A DNA stretch of 64,000 nt from Puffinus mauretanicus. Lineage: Eukaryota > Chordata > Aves > Procellariiformes > Procellariidae. The DNA is taken from positions 186,001 through 250,000 of the forward strand of contig JAJKFH010002749.1 in NCBI GenBank assembly GCA_023333565.1, in the 5' to 3' direction. This document shows, one piece after another, positions 37,701-47,345 of this stretch. Below the pieces are notes generated by a model. The model was given only the letters and a program-made list of their open reading frames with translations. It was not told the DNA's origin and made no database searches. Each line of letters starts with the position of its first letter. The first letter of the stretch is position 1. The position numbers and the translations under genes were made by a program.

Positions 37701-40700
37701 ATGAGCTTGGAAAGCACGATATACCTTTTCAATGGATTTACTGTAAAACCATAATCACCTAAATCATTAAAGAGTGACACATAGAAAAGTAGATAGAAAA
37801 CTAGAGAAAATACATGTGCAAGTAGGCATTATGTTAGCTTTCTACCAGTAAGAGACATAACTGAAAGGAAATGACAGAAAGTAGAAGTACATAATCTGAA
37901 TTTTCCTTACTAAAAAAAGTTAGCAAATGATTGTGACTACCAGCAATGAAACAGACACATATATACACATGTACAGCTTAACACTAACTAAGAGAAAAAG
38001 AAAGTAGTAAGCCAAATGGTGTTTCTCTCAAAACAAACTCATGTGGATAAACAGAATTTAGAGGTGCCTCAAGACAATTTCTGGAATCTCATCTCTGAAA
38101 CTTAGGTTATCAGCTCAGACATTTCTTATAACAGGCTAACAGATCTATTGATCACTAAGATAAAATTTAAATTATTCTCTGTATCATGTACTTACCTACT
38201 ATAAAGTCACAGCTTTTTGTGTTACCACCTTTAAGATGTAAGTAACTCAGACACTGTTTCCTACCTATCCATTCTACCACACTGGGAAAGATTTAAGTTC
38301 ATCGACTCTGGAAAGAGCCTAGCTCTCCCACACAAGTTCCCCGATTTTTTCAGTTCTCTAGTTCCACTTGCACGGGGCAGGGGGAAGGTGGAAGAGGGGT
38401 CAATACTTGTAAAGAGGTGAAATTAGTTTTAACTAGACATCATTAAAATGTACTGAATAGAAATGGAAAACAGGAAATAAGAAACCATTACAATTTCCAA
38501 CGATGACCACATGGTGTCACCAATGCACTGAACTGCAAGTGTAAGTCACACAAACTTGCTAAATTGTACGTTGTACAAAATACAACCCAGCTAAAGAGCA
38601 AGCACGGAATAGAATAGTATTAATGAGGTTTTCCAGAGACACAATACAGCAAGACAGAGGGCAACCAACCACACAGAACACCTTCATCCTCAAACAGGTA
38701 CAGATGTCTCACCTTGAGTTTTTCATTCTGTGTTGTTACTTCCTCAAGATCCTGGCGTAGCTCCTCCAACTCACTGAGGCGATTCCCAGCAAGTTCTTTA
38801 TTCTCTTCCAGCTCTGCATTCATCTCCTCAAACTGTTGGGGATAAACTGCTTGTAAATCCTGTTAATGTACCTACTGAGGGTACTCATTAAGTAATTGTT
38901 TACACAGTAACAGAAATTACAGACTTAAGTCAGGTAACATTACCAAGTGAGACAGTCTACTTCCATCAGGTCTGTTTCATAAGTAGGAAACTTGTTCACA
39001 GACAAAATGGCTTGCCCAGAGTCATCCAGATTTGTGGCAAAGGAGGTATCTAAATTCTGTTCCGATTTATGGCCCTACACACAAGCTCTCCTTGACTTTA
39101 TTCTTCTTGCCCACAACCAAGCCCCTGACATTACCTTTCGGGCATTAATGGTGATTGTGCCCCCATAGAGGCTGCTCCCAGCTCCATACACCTTGTAGCC
39201 TTTGGAATTTACCTGCAAAAAGGGCAACAGATTTAATCAATACTCAATTAAATGCCAAGACTGCTGATATAGCATATTCAAGACCAAAGATGGTACACTA
39301 CAGACTCTTACTTCTCACAGCAAAGTACCATAAGATGATGTCACACATCTCAAAACTACACCCACTTCTCTGGTTTCCTGGCAAAGAGAATGGTGCTTAC
39401 TCGTTCCAGAACGTCCGCTAAGTGCCGGTTGAGCCTCTGCTCCCTCTTGCGTATCTTGTCAATATCCCACTGAAGGTCATCAATCATAGTCTCCAGAACA
39501 GACACCCGAGATTCTGCTGTCTCCACTCTCTCTTGCAGCTTGGAGAACTGCAATCAAAAGGGTGTTTCAGCCAGCATACTAAATAGAATCAAGATTTTCT
39601 GAGAGTGCTCAGTATTAATTTTTGTCTTATTCATCATACCCTGGATTCATGTGCTTTCCACCCATCTTTTGCTGTGCCGACAGACTACTCAATGAACTGT
39701 CCTGAATTTTACACTGGCTGAATCCCAACACAGTAATGAAAATAAGACAAAACTGAAAATGGAGGAAGAGCAAGAAGCTGGTAATATCTAGCACAGTACA
39801 GAGGCAGCCACCTCAGCTTATTCAAAGGCATTTTTTCTTTTAAATCTTCTCAATCCATGTGTTCAACTGCTCTACAGACCACTGAAATGTTTGGTGGTCT
39901 AACACTGAGCAAGGCCAGTGTTAACCCAGTTTTTAAATGAACTGAAACCTCTGAGACAAATACTGCCAATACTGTGAATCCCTTAATGACTGGGATCATC
40001 TTGCAATTAATGTCATTACATTTTCATACATGATGCAGAGAAACCAAGGAATTTGAAATGACAGGGATGTCACATCAAGTGTCTCAATGTTTACACAATG
40101 ATCTTAGCACCACCTTACCACTTCCTCTGCTCTGTTTTCTTCTAAAATTAAATCCATTCAACTCACTGGTTTGGTTATACTCATTCATTCAGTGATGTAA
40201 CAAGCAAATCAATCCGAATTACACAGAAAATCTACGTACAGTTCTCCACAACAACCACCTTTTCCATAACCTTTGTTCAGAAGGCAACTTTCAAACTGTG
40301 TTGCTCCTGTCCCTCTCCAAGGCAATCACCTGCTTTCCAAACTATGGTAACCAATAATTATTCTAAGCAGGACCCCAAAGCAGATTTCTTTCTCTATCCT
40401 TTTTATACCTCCTGAGACATGATACGGTGCTTCTCCTGAAGAACATCAGCCAGCTCCTGCAGCCGTCCATTTTCATGTGAGAGGTAGGTATTAAGCTCCA
40501 GGACTGCTTCTTCCATCAATGAAATATCTGAAAGATGCATAAAGAAAAGGAAATTAACAGAAATCAAGGAAAATTGTTTTTAATTCTTAAACAGCAAAGA
40601 GAGAAAAAAGAAAACAGAAGAGGAAATTTCTGGTTTTAACTTCTGCTTACTGTATCTCTCCAGCAGGTGGTTCCCGAGGGTCTGATCTCCAGCCACACAA

Positions 40701-42810
40701 AACTTTGACTTGCATTCACTAAGCAAAAGGCTCTGCAGTTTAACATACTACACGCTTCTGATTGTCAGTTACCATCCCCTGATGTCAGAGATCATTCCAA
40801 TTGTGTCAGTTATCAGCAACACAGAACATACCCTTGTAACCCAGTGACACCCCAATGCAGATCAAATTCACGCGTAAGCATGCTACAACAGGTGGCTTGA
40901 GCTAACACACCAGATGACAATTACAGCAACTGAGTACAGGCTTACATTGCACTAATGCCAATGCCACTACGTTAAGACTGCCAACCAAGGACAATAATGC
41001 TTCGCTACACCAATGCTACACTTGCCAGAGCTCCTTGATCAGAGGATATAGAGCACTCTGGACAGAAGGTAAACCAAGGATGAGTTGATATTCCACCTAA
41101 ATTTTCATTTAGAAGATTAAAATTCTAACCTGAAGCTAACGAAGTTTTTCAGAGAGTCACCTGAGTGTAAATTGAATCTGCTACATTAATTTTCAGAAGC
41201 TAGTCATTTGACTTTCTTCTGCAGAATTCTGCTTTGTGTTCAAAACTGACAGCTACACTAGGCATACCAAGACGTCAGATGGCTACCATTTTGCTCAAAA
41301 CTCAGTGGAAACTGAGGAGCTGGTTATTCCTACACCTTTTACTAAACTGCAAGTGAGAAGGAGTCCAACACCGGTTTGCAATACTGATTTCACTTCCTCA
41401 CTTGTAAGCATGAAGCCTTTTATGCAGTGGCTGAGGAAGCTGGGTGGCAAGGTTCAGCTGTAATCCGTAACTTCTCAGGTGCATGAACACACTACTGTTA
41501 GAAACAAGCCTTTCCTTAGCCCAACACACTGGGCAAAGTTCTCAGCATTCAAATTTAGAGGCAGTTATAATACACTTCTAGCATATAGTACTACTTTTTA
41601 TTAGAGGTTTTGGTTATCGAGAGTTTGGAAAGCTAAGCCAATTTATTTTGGAAAATAAATGAGCACGAGAAGGAATAGGCCTTAATGTTTACAATGCAGA
41701 ATCATGTCTAAGCTGGGGGTAGGTGAGGATTCTTAAGTATCAGCCAGGGATCAGCCACCTTGGTCATACCTCCACTATTCAGCTTGTGGGACAGCACATC
41801 CACTTTCTCCTGCAGCTTGTCATACATCGTCACAATCTGGGCAACAGCACGGCGGGAGGACTCTACACGCTCCTGCAGCTGAGATTCTATCTCCTCACTA
41901 GTGCTGCTGGCTAGAGTGGCTAGGAAGGAGAATGCCGGCTCCAGTCCTTCACCTGGGAACAGAAAGAGGTGCAAAAAAGTAAATGTGCTCTGGCAGGCAA
42001 CATACTGCTAGTCTTCATAATCAGAGAGCATCTGTCACCCTTTAGAAAGGGACATCAACATTGTCTACAGCTGAAAATCCACCTTTTCCGCTGTCCCCAG
42101 CCAGGTGCCTCACCTCGTTCCCTCTCATCTTTGCGCTCCTGATTACTGTCTGAGTCTGGTTCAGGTTCTGGTACCACCAGAGCTTTTCTTTCAGACAAAA
42201 GGTCTCCAAGACCTTGGTCCAGGTCGAAACGTTTAAGGATGATGCGGATATTTTCATCAAACTGAATGTTGGGACAGGCAAGACAAAACAAAGAATGGAT
42301 TTGAATAAAAGGAGTGCAGTGGAACAGAAAAAGAGACAAGAGAACAGTGTATATAAAATAACAAAGTGTGTTACCAACCTGATTCCAGTATCGATTGATA
42401 ATCAGCAGAGAGGCATCATCAGTGGCCTGCCGACGCTCCAGCTTCTCAATGTGCTCCCGTAGCTCATCTTCAATGGCTTGCCGTTGGTCCAGCATCTCTG
42501 CTAGTTTCCGGTTCTTGGTCTGTAGGGTGCGGATGTCCATCTCCTCCTGTGCAGAGGCACAAGTCAGGGCACGTTGCACACAAGCCAGATCATTGGGCTC
42601 ATACAGAAGGCAGAGAGGTTTGGGTTTTTTCCAGATGGAAAAAAGCAAGAAGTTGAGTGGGGGTGTGCAAGGAAGACATACCGTTGAAGAAACGCCACCA
42701 AGCTTAATGGTCTCCACTGTGGTCCCTGAATCTTCAACCCCCGCCTTCTTCTCTGGAGGTGCAGAAGGGCCAGGCTCTCCAGCTGCCCGTTTATTGCCAA
42801 TTCCAGACAT
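28563..42810 (-). CDS. RNF20: RNF20 (BRE1A), E3 ubiquitin-protein ligase for histone H2B
   Basis: Complete coding region in 19 exons, 2,955 nt, 984 residues, against 975 in human. RNF20 forms a nuclear heterodimer with RNF40 and, with RAD6-type E2 (UBE2A/B) and the PAF complex, monoubiquitinates histone H2B at the conserved C-terminal lysine (K120 in human). That mark promotes H3K4 and H3K79 methylation and elongation. The start is the ATG at 42808-42810 giving [14 protein letters not shown]. Long coiled coils fill residues 44-470 and 640-926. An extreme Glu/Arg/Lys helix lies at about 560-640. The RING at 931-969 has all eight zinc ligands (C931, C934, C946, H948, C951, C954, C966, C969). 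All introns are GT-AG and every exon phase closes. The gene converges on GRIN3A, as in mammals. Confidence 0.98.
28974..29075 (-). CDS. RNF20: RNF20 exon, residues 893-926
   Basis: 102 nt, 34 whole codons, reading [20 protein letters not shown] and then [14 protein letters not shown]. This is the coiled-coil linker just before the RING. Acceptor is TATGCAG and donor is GTGAGT. Confidence 0.96.
29076..29411. other. RNF20: RNF20 intron (336 bp)
   Basis: No element recognised. A 98-codon frame crossing 29253-29549 is the next exon plus intron read-through. Confidence 0.85.
29412..29552 (-). CDS. RNF20: RNF20 exon, residues 846-892
   Basis: 141 nt, 47 codons, from [20 protein letters not shown] through [11 protein letters not shown] to FNFKRAE. 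Heptad-patterned coiled coil. Acceptor is TTTTTCAG and donor is GTATAC. Confidence 0.96.
29553..30638. other. RNF20: RNF20 intron (1.09 kb)
   Basis: No repeat or gene recognised. Confidence 0.8.
30639..30764 (-). CDS. RNF20: RNF20 exon, residues 804-845
   Basis: 126 nt, 42 codons: [42 protein letters not shown]. Coiled coil. Acceptor is TTCCCAAG and donor is GTGAGT. Confidence 0.96.
30765..31882. other. RNF20: RNF20 intron carrying a solo LTR
   Basis: 1.12 kb intron, half of which is the retroviral LTR at 31246-31830. Without the insertion and its extra target copy it would be about 530 bp. Confidence 0.85.
31246..31830 (+). mobile_element. Solo LTR, avian ERVL-type family, copy A
   Basis: 585-bp LTR, starting TGTGCTGATTTTGGC and ending AGTTAACCCACAACA, flanked on both sides by the 5-bp target duplication CCTCC (31241-31245 and 31831-31835). 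Five-base duplications fit ERVL-type integration. It shares its plan with copy B at 47346-47892: ACCATRTGACRTCATGCTC before the TATA region, the ATCTCAACCCA block and the GAATCTCTC-like block near the 3' end. It is antisense to RNF20, no internal retroviral sequence remains, and it is more decayed than copy B. Confidence 0.93.
31883..32095 (-). CDS. RNF20: RNF20 exon, residues 733-803
   Basis: 213 nt, 71 codons, from [20 protein letters not shown] through [20 protein letters not shown] to [12 protein letters not shown]. Highly conserved coiled coil. Its GTAACC donor sits 52 nt from the end of the solo LTR. Confidence 0.97.
32096..33014. other. RNF20: RNF20 intron (919 bp)
   Basis: No element recognised apart from a C-rich stretch near 32815-32830. 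Confidence 0.8.
33015..33164 (-). CDS. RNF20: RNF20 exon, residues 683-732
   Basis: 150 nt, 50 codons: [50 protein letters not shown]. Coiled coil. Acceptor is GCTGTAG and donor is GTGAGA. Confidence 0.96.
33165..34716. other. RNF20: RNF20 intron with LTR-like sequence
   Basis: 1.55 kb intron, of which about 33,520-34,330 looks retroviral (separate entry). The remainder shows no coding signal. Confidence 0.7.
33525..34330 (+). mobile_element. Probable retroviral LTR fragment, family unassigned
   Basis: The block carries a TATA box (GTATATAAGG near 33988-33998) and, about 85 nt further, an ATTAAA poly(A) signal (34083-34088) followed by GT-rich sequence, the usual U3-R-U5 layout. A poly-G run lies at 33682-33689. 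A segment near 33529-33568 recurs in altered form at 33712-33751 (shared ACAGAGACACARACCTGAC), 183 bp apart. I could not fix the ends or a target duplication, so boundaries are approximate. Confidence 0.5.
34717..34834 (-). CDS. RNF20: RNF20 exon, residues 643-682
   Basis: 118 nt. The first base completes a lysine codon, followed by [20 protein letters not shown] and [19 protein letters not shown]. Acceptor is TCTCCAG and donor is GTAAAT. Confidence 0.96.
34835..35393. other. RNF20: RNF20 intron (559 bp)
   Basis: Nothing recognised. Confidence 0.8.
35394..35791 (-). CDS. RNF20: RNF20 exon with Glu/Arg/Lys charged helix, residues 511-643
   Basis: 398 nt, ending two bases into a lysine codon. 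It starts [20 protein letters not shown], then [16 protein letters not shown] and [20 protein letters not shown], followed by about 60 residues built almost only of E, R and K, and closes [15 protein letters not shown]. The charged run is expected to form a stable single alpha helix. It makes the coding strand almost pure purine at about 35440-35640. IKQEP is a consensus SUMO-acceptor tetrapeptide (hydrophobic-K-x-E). Repeat number in the charged run varies between species and partly explains the length difference from human. Confidence 0.97.
35792..36122. other. RNF20: RNF20 intron (331 bp)
   Basis: Nothing recognised. Confidence 0.85.
36123..36244 (-). CDS. RNF20: RNF20 exon, residues 470-510
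   Basis: 122 nt. With the last base of the previous exon it reads [20 protein letters not shown] then [21 protein letters not shown]. Acceptor is TTTGTAG and donor is GTATCA. Confidence 0.96.
36245..36914. other. RNF20: RNF20 intron (670 bp)
   Basis: Nothing recognised. Confidence 0.8.
36915..37050 (-). CDS. RNF20: RNF20 exon, residues 425-469
   Basis: 136 nt reading [45 protein letters not shown] plus the first base of a glycine codon. Coiled coil. Acceptor is TCCTCAG and donor is GTATGG. Confidence 0.96.
37246..37425 (-). CDS. RNF20: RNF20 exon, residues 365-424
   Basis: 180 nt, 60 codons: [60 protein letters not shown]. Very close to the mammalian protein. Acceptor is GACTAG and donor is GTAGCA. 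Confidence 0.96.
37426..38712. other. RNF20: RNF20 intron (1.29 kb)
   Basis: AT-rich, nothing recognised. Confidence 0.8.
38713..38832 (-). CDS. RNF20: RNF20 exon, residues 325-364
   Basis: 120 nt, 40 codons: [20 protein letters not shown] then [20 protein letters not shown]. Coiled coil. Acceptor is CCAACAG and donor is GTGAGA. Confidence 0.96.
38833..39134. other. RNF20: RNF20 intron (302 bp)
   Basis: Nothing recognised. Confidence 0.85.
39135..39212 (-). CDS. RNF20: RNF20 exon, residues 299-324
   Basis: 78 nt, 26 codons: [26 protein letters not shown], identical in character to mammals. It is the short non-helical insert between coiled coils. Acceptor is TTTTGCAG and donor is GTAATG. 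Confidence 0.96.
39401..39547 (-). CDS. RNF20: RNF20 exon, residues 250-298
   Basis: 147 nt, 49 codons: [49 protein letters not shown]. Coiled coil. Acceptor is ATTGCAG and donor is GTAAGC. Confidence 0.97.
39548..40408. other. RNF20: RNF20 intron (861 bp)
   Basis: Nothing recognised. Confidence 0.8.
40409..40527 (-). CDS. RNF20: RNF20 exon, residues 210-249
   Basis: 119 nt. The first two bases complete an aspartate codon, then [20 protein letters not shown] and [19 protein letters not shown]. Lies in a long track with no open frame reaching 60 codons, so it is found only by protein similarity and splice sites. Acceptor is CTTTCAG and donor is GTATAA. Confidence 0.94.
40528..41769. other. 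RNF20: RNF20 intron (1.24 kb)
   Basis: Nothing recognised. Confidence 0.8.
41770..41952 (-). CDS. RNF20: RNF20 exon, residues 149-209
   Basis: 183 nt: [61 protein letters not shown] plus one base. Acceptor is TTCCCAG and donor is GTATGA. Confidence 0.97.
42114..42261 (-). CDS. RNF20: RNF20 exon, residues 100-148
   Basis: 148 nt: [49 protein letters not shown] plus one base. The acidic EPEPDSDSN segment breaks the coiled coil, as in mammals. Acceptor is ACATTCAG and donor is GTGAGG. Confidence 0.97.
42379..42546 (-). CDS. RNF20: RNF20 exon, residues 44-99
   Basis: 168 nt, 56 codons: [56 protein letters not shown]. First coiled coil, in the N-terminal region that in Bre1 proteins binds the RAD6 E2. 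Acceptor is CTGCACAG and donor is GTTGGT. Confidence 0.97.
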
Positions 42811-42852
42811 GGTGGCCAAAGCATATAGACTCCCGCCTTCCCTAAGTTCTTC
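42682..42852 (-). CDS. RNF20: RNF20 first coding exon, residues 1-43
   Basis: The exon starts after a TGTTCAG acceptor. Its first 42 nt (42811-42852) are 5' UTR, although they stay open in frame. ATG at 42808-42810 begins [43 protein letters not shown]. The start is chosen because the protein matches the mammalian N-terminus from this residue and its context GACATGG has a G at -3 on the gene strand. Donor is GTATGT. Confidence 0.96.
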
Positions 42853-45424
42853 CTGAACATTAAAGAACACTATTAAAAAAACCTAGGAAACACACACTCA
42901 CACAATCAACTCAGTTTAGGGTTTTTAACATACTGATCCATCATGGTAACAAGATGCCCAACACAGTACAGACCATATAACTCAAAAGGGTTTGGAAAAT
43001 ACTGGTCAAACATTAAGTCTTACAAGACACCACTAGGATTAGCACTGCAAACAGCAAGCTGATGGGTAAAAAAATCCACTGCTCTGTAATGTTAAAATGG
43101 AATAACTGTACCTTATCACACTCTTTGGAAGAAAATCTTCATACAGTTCAGTCTCTGCTTGTTTGATCTTTCTGTTAACAAAAATGATCTGGATTAGACT
43201 TCAGCAGGCAGCTGAGACTGTGTATATGTGGCACCAGTTCACTTCATACCAACCAAATTGTTCTTACTATATCAACACTCAAAGTCAATTAAAGCCGAGG
43301 GCAGCAACACCTTGAAGACGAGCTCTGTAAGAGCTTATATAGAGATCTTACAAATGCTATGGAACTGAACAGCGATTCCGAGCTAAGGTTTGTAAAGACC
43401 CATTTGAAGAGTTTTGCTGTATATCAGGAGAGACACAGACATATTTGAAAAGTATTTATCCCCAAGTTAATGCAATCTGGAAAGCTCTGGACTACGGGTT
43501 ACAGAATCACAGAATAGTTGAGGCTGGAAGGGATCTCTGGAGATCACCTGCTCAGTGCTCCTGAATAAAGCAGGGTCAGCCAGTGCAGGCTGCCAAGGGC
43601 CTTGTCCAGTCAGCTTTGAGTACCTCCAGAGATGGAAACTCGGCAATGTCTCTGGGCAACCTATCCCAGTAGGCTGATGACCCTCAGCATTAAAACAGTT
43701 TTGTCTTAAGTTGAACAGTATTTCTTGCAGTTCCCTAAAATATTATTTAGCAAAATCACAAATATCTCCTTAAAGGGTTTCCAAAACAAATATAGCAGCT
43801 AGTGATGGAAAAGAAAACCAATTAGATCTTGATTAGATGTAAGCAGCATTCTTCTCCCACATTCACTGATGCTGTGCCAACTTAATCCACAGATGTCTCT
43901 CTGCCTCTAAACTAAATGAAACCCAGAAGTAAATGAAATGCAGACCATACAAGTAAGATTTGCATTGTTCCATTTAAATCTATAATGGCATTTATAGTTA
44001 AACTAAGGGTTACAGACTGAACCTGCCAGTTCTTATGTATTTGCTTTACTTGAGCAGTCCTACTGAAAGTAATAAGGCTACTGTATTTTTAAGATTAAGC
44101 TGGTACACTGCTTTGCAAAATCTTATCATTTAACAAGCATTTTAGCTTGGCATTGCCCTTCACCATATGCAAAACAATATAAAGATTATTTCTAAATGAA
44201 TTGCTGAAACAGCACATATAGTGTTCCTGTAGCCTGTCTTTTAACACAAGTATTAAATACATCTCAAAATTAAAAAATAAACAAAGACAACTTCCACTTA
44301 ACCGTTTTCCTCCTTTTAGCAATGGAATTCAGTGGGCATTGACTTTAGCTAGAATGAGTAGGCCATTGGAGGGGGTGGGGGAAACAGCTGTCACTAAAAA
44401 CATCTGCTACCTATCAGTCCAGCGAGCCACCAGTGACTACTGCCTTTCACACTTTTTGTCCACGGACAAAATATTTCTTCCATTGTCTCCTGACACCATC
44501 CCTCACAGCTCTAGCTTCCCCTCTCCCCACTACTCACTTCCCCATATACTGCACGCCAGGACCCAACCCACTAAGTTTTCATAACCAAAGACCCTCTCTT
44601 TCATTTAGGATCTCAACCTTACCCTCAGTCCCAGGCTATTCACATTCTTCTCTTCCCAAACAGATCACACAGTCATCAAAGATTGACTGTCCTCCCCTAC
44701 CAGGGAATCAGCATCGTCTTAATCCCTCTCTTATGGTTAAAACCCTCTTACAAAGAGAGCAAAATACACCTTGACCTGGCACTCCCCTCACCTTCAACTA
44801 GTAGATGGCCAAAAGTCATCTACTCTGACCACCATCAATCACCTGCAGAGAGCAAACTTCCCCAGGCCCAATACTTAGCCACTTATCTACAACCCATGCC
44901 CACCAACCGCGTTTGAGCCCTCTCACACGCTCGTGGCACCTCTAGTCAAGAAACCTTTCAGAGCTCACCATTCCACTTCTGACACACAGCAGCCACATTT
45001 CATTTTTATCTCTATGCTTTCATGTTTTGTTCATATAATCCACAGCCCTTCGGAGCTCCCCAAAAACCTGTCGCAGCCACCCATTCAAATCCCAGAGATT
45101 TCCCCCCGAGACACCAGCCCACACAGGGTACACAAAGCTCCACATCGCCCACCAGAGACTCCTCTCCACACAGAGCAAGAAGCCCACTCCAAAGCGCCAC
45201 TGACTCCCCAGGCACACGTAGCGACCCACTCCATCGATGCCCACAAACACGCAGGGACGTGCCCTAACACCCGTTCCCGCCTCCCACGCCCAGGGGGGAC
45301 CCCACGTTCCTGCCACTGACCCCACGCCACCAACCACCGCCCGCGCCCACACCTGGACCTCCGGGCACTCCGGCACTGCTCCCCGGGCACCCACAGCCCC
45401 GCACCCGCCGCTGCCCCGCCGTAC
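42853..45424. other. RNF20: RNF20 first intron
   Basis: Roughly 2.6 kb between the promoter CpG island and the first coding exon, with its upstream end uncertain. It contains one CR1 fragment (43501-43738) and a C-rich, T-poor stretch from about 44,430 to 45,000 that grades into the CpG island. No coding exon recognised. Confidence 0.7.
43501..43738 (-). mobile_element. CR1 LINE 3' fragment
   Basis: Begins CAGAATCACAGAATAG and continues GGCTGGAAGGGATCTCTGG on the + strand, which is the reverse complement of the CR1 3' UTR, followed by CTCTGGGCAACCTATCCCAG from the ORF2 end. Sense is on the - strand, as for RNF20. No coding capacity. Confidence 0.85.
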
Positions 45425-46150
45425 CTCCGGGCAGCCCCACACCGACCGCTGCTCCCCGCGACACCCCCGCACGTACTGTCCCTTAGGCCCATCCCTTCCT
45501 TCACGGGTGTACAGGGCCTCCGCCCCCGACCCCGGCCTCGGCCTCGGCCTCGGCCCCGGCCCCGGCCCCGGCCCTCCCCCGCAACCCCCCTCCCGGTCCG
45601 GCCCGCCCCAAACACCCGCCCGGCCCCGCCGCCCCACAGACCCCCCCATACGCGCCCCAAAACCAGCTGCCACCTCCTCCGCCACCTTCCTCCGGCCCAC
45701 CGGAAGTCGCGGCCGCCGCCGGCGGTCCAATCCCGTGTGCGGTTGAGCAGACGTCACGCAGCACCGCCCCTGAGCCGGGGCGATCGGCGACCGCCCCTTC
45801 CGGCGGCCATTTCGCCCTCACCCGTCATGGACGCCCCTCGCCCTGCCGCTTGCCCTCGCTCGACATGGCCGCCGTTGCCATGGTGCCGCGGAGGCGCCTG
45901 ACGCCAGCGCCCTTACCCGCACGAGAGATGGCTGCTGCCGCTCAGCCAGCGCCGGCGGGCGGTGCCGCCTCGCCGCACGCTCCTCCGGGCCCCGGGAGGA
46001 CGCCGCGGGCTGGGCCTCCCGCCGGGGGCGGCTGGCGGGCGAGGGGTCGCCTAACGGCTGCGGCGGCAGTCCCGTCCCCCGGAGGGGGTGTCCCCCACCG
46101 ACACCCGCCTGCCCGTGCTCCCGCGGGGTGCTCCGTGGGTGTATACGTAA
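45250..46150. promoter_or_regulatory. RNF20: CpG island, RNF20 promoter and probable non-coding first exon
   Basis: Very GC-rich and CpG-dense block immediately upstream of RNF20. It holds sites typical of TATA-less housekeeping promoters: an ETS/GABP site ACCGGAAGT at 45699-45707, a CCAAT box at 45727-45731, a half CRE ACGTCA at 45751-45756, a NotI-type GCGGCCGC near 45708, and YY1-like GCCAT/ATGGCCGCC strings near 45807 and 45866. The non-coding first exon cannot be fixed. Candidate donors on the - strand are at 45424 (GGAG|GTACGG), 45821 (ACGG|GTGAGG) and 45916 (GCGG|GTAAGG). Long open frames in it are composition artefacts. Confidence 0.8.
45526..45586 (-). repeat. RNF20: G4C2-like hexanucleotide repeat
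   Basis: On the RNF20 sense strand the units are GGGGCC repeated about three times followed by GAGGCC repeated about three times and a final GGGGTC. It lies inside the promoter CpG island and could be in the first exon or promoter. G-runs of four separated by CC can form G-quadruplexes. Confidence 0.85.
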
Positions 46151-47345
46151 AGTGTATGTAAACTGTTGTAATGCAGATAACATTTACATATGTAAAATGT
46201 ATAAACATTCATTCACCGCGCAGGCCTAGCTCCAACTAAGAGTGAAGTAATATTTTAGATAATTCACGTTTAAAGTAAAATTTTAGTATTTTAGTATCTT
46301 CATCTCTGCCCATCTTTGTAGAAAAAAACATGAAAACACCTACAAACATCACCAGACTGACAGGGATCCCGCTTTATTTATCAGTTTAAAGTAGATTTGT
46401 ATCTCTTAAGCAGCTGCAAGGTTTTTGTGCAGGTGCTGGGGTTCGCTTTCCCCCAGCTCCAGAGCAGCTGTCTCCACTGGGAAATGCCAAAAAACGTACA
46501 GCCCCCATGTTGCAAATCACAATATAATGGGCTGCTATGTCCCAGAGCAATAGAACTAGCCTAGTAATACACTACGAGACTTCAGGCTGAATGAACATCT
46601 GAGCTCCTGAAGGAAAAACAAAGCTTCCCCTATGATTTTTTTCTTCCCCCTGCAGCTGCCAGAACGAGCTTGGCGAGCCAGTGAGCTGCTGCTGCTTTGT
46701 GAGCAAGTGTGAGAGCAGCTGGGATGGGGAAGTTGACCAGCTTGGTTGAAGTCTGTATCTACACAGTACTGTGGCATAAAATAAACTTCATGTAGCAGAA
46801 CTGGAAAGGTGAGTACCTCAGGGGATTTTTTTAAAAGTTGCATTCAAACCTCTCCTAGTTAAAAAAAACCAAAACATTTGCTAATGCATTTTCCGCCCAC
46901 AGCATTTCCTTGCAGCTGGAGACCCCTCAGCCGAGTAAGAAACGGTTGGCAAGTCATTGATTCTCAGTGCAGCCAGTCATTCACCAAAATGTTTGAAACC
47001 AAAAGGTGCTTTTTTGTTGAATCGAGCATATTCCAAAACAGGTCTTCAAGTCAGCATAGCTTTCAGTCCTTGTGCTTTCCCTGCCTTTGCTTTATACTTG
47101 GTTTTTCTCCCGTCTACATATTTTTTCTCAAGTGTTGATCCCATGCAGACTAGCTTTACATCATCACAGCAAAACTGTAACTGAAATGGGGACAGCCACA
47201 ACCTTTTATTTAATTTCATCTCTGTGTCTTTTATCTCTATGCACCTTGGCATTTCCTCCATGGGGAAAGAAAAACCCATTTCCTGCAAAGCACCTTCCTA
47301 CTCTGTACATTCTTTTCCATATCTGTGTTAATTACCATGCTTTAG
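46151..47345. other. Upstream flank of RNF20, no gene seen
   Basis: AT-rich sequence directly beyond the CpG island. An AATAAA on the - strand lies at about 46373-46378, but no coding exon precedes it. The 95-codon - strand frame at 46556-46843 has no recognisable features. Confidence 0.6.

Noticed and set aside
42395..42856. 153-codon + strand frame
   Set aside because: Antisense of the first two RNF20 coding exons.
45020..45757. Long - strand frame of 245 codons, with + strand counterparts, in the RNF20 CpG island
   Set aside because: Composed of Gly/Pro/Arg repeats from extreme GC content with open frames on both strands. No protein family features.
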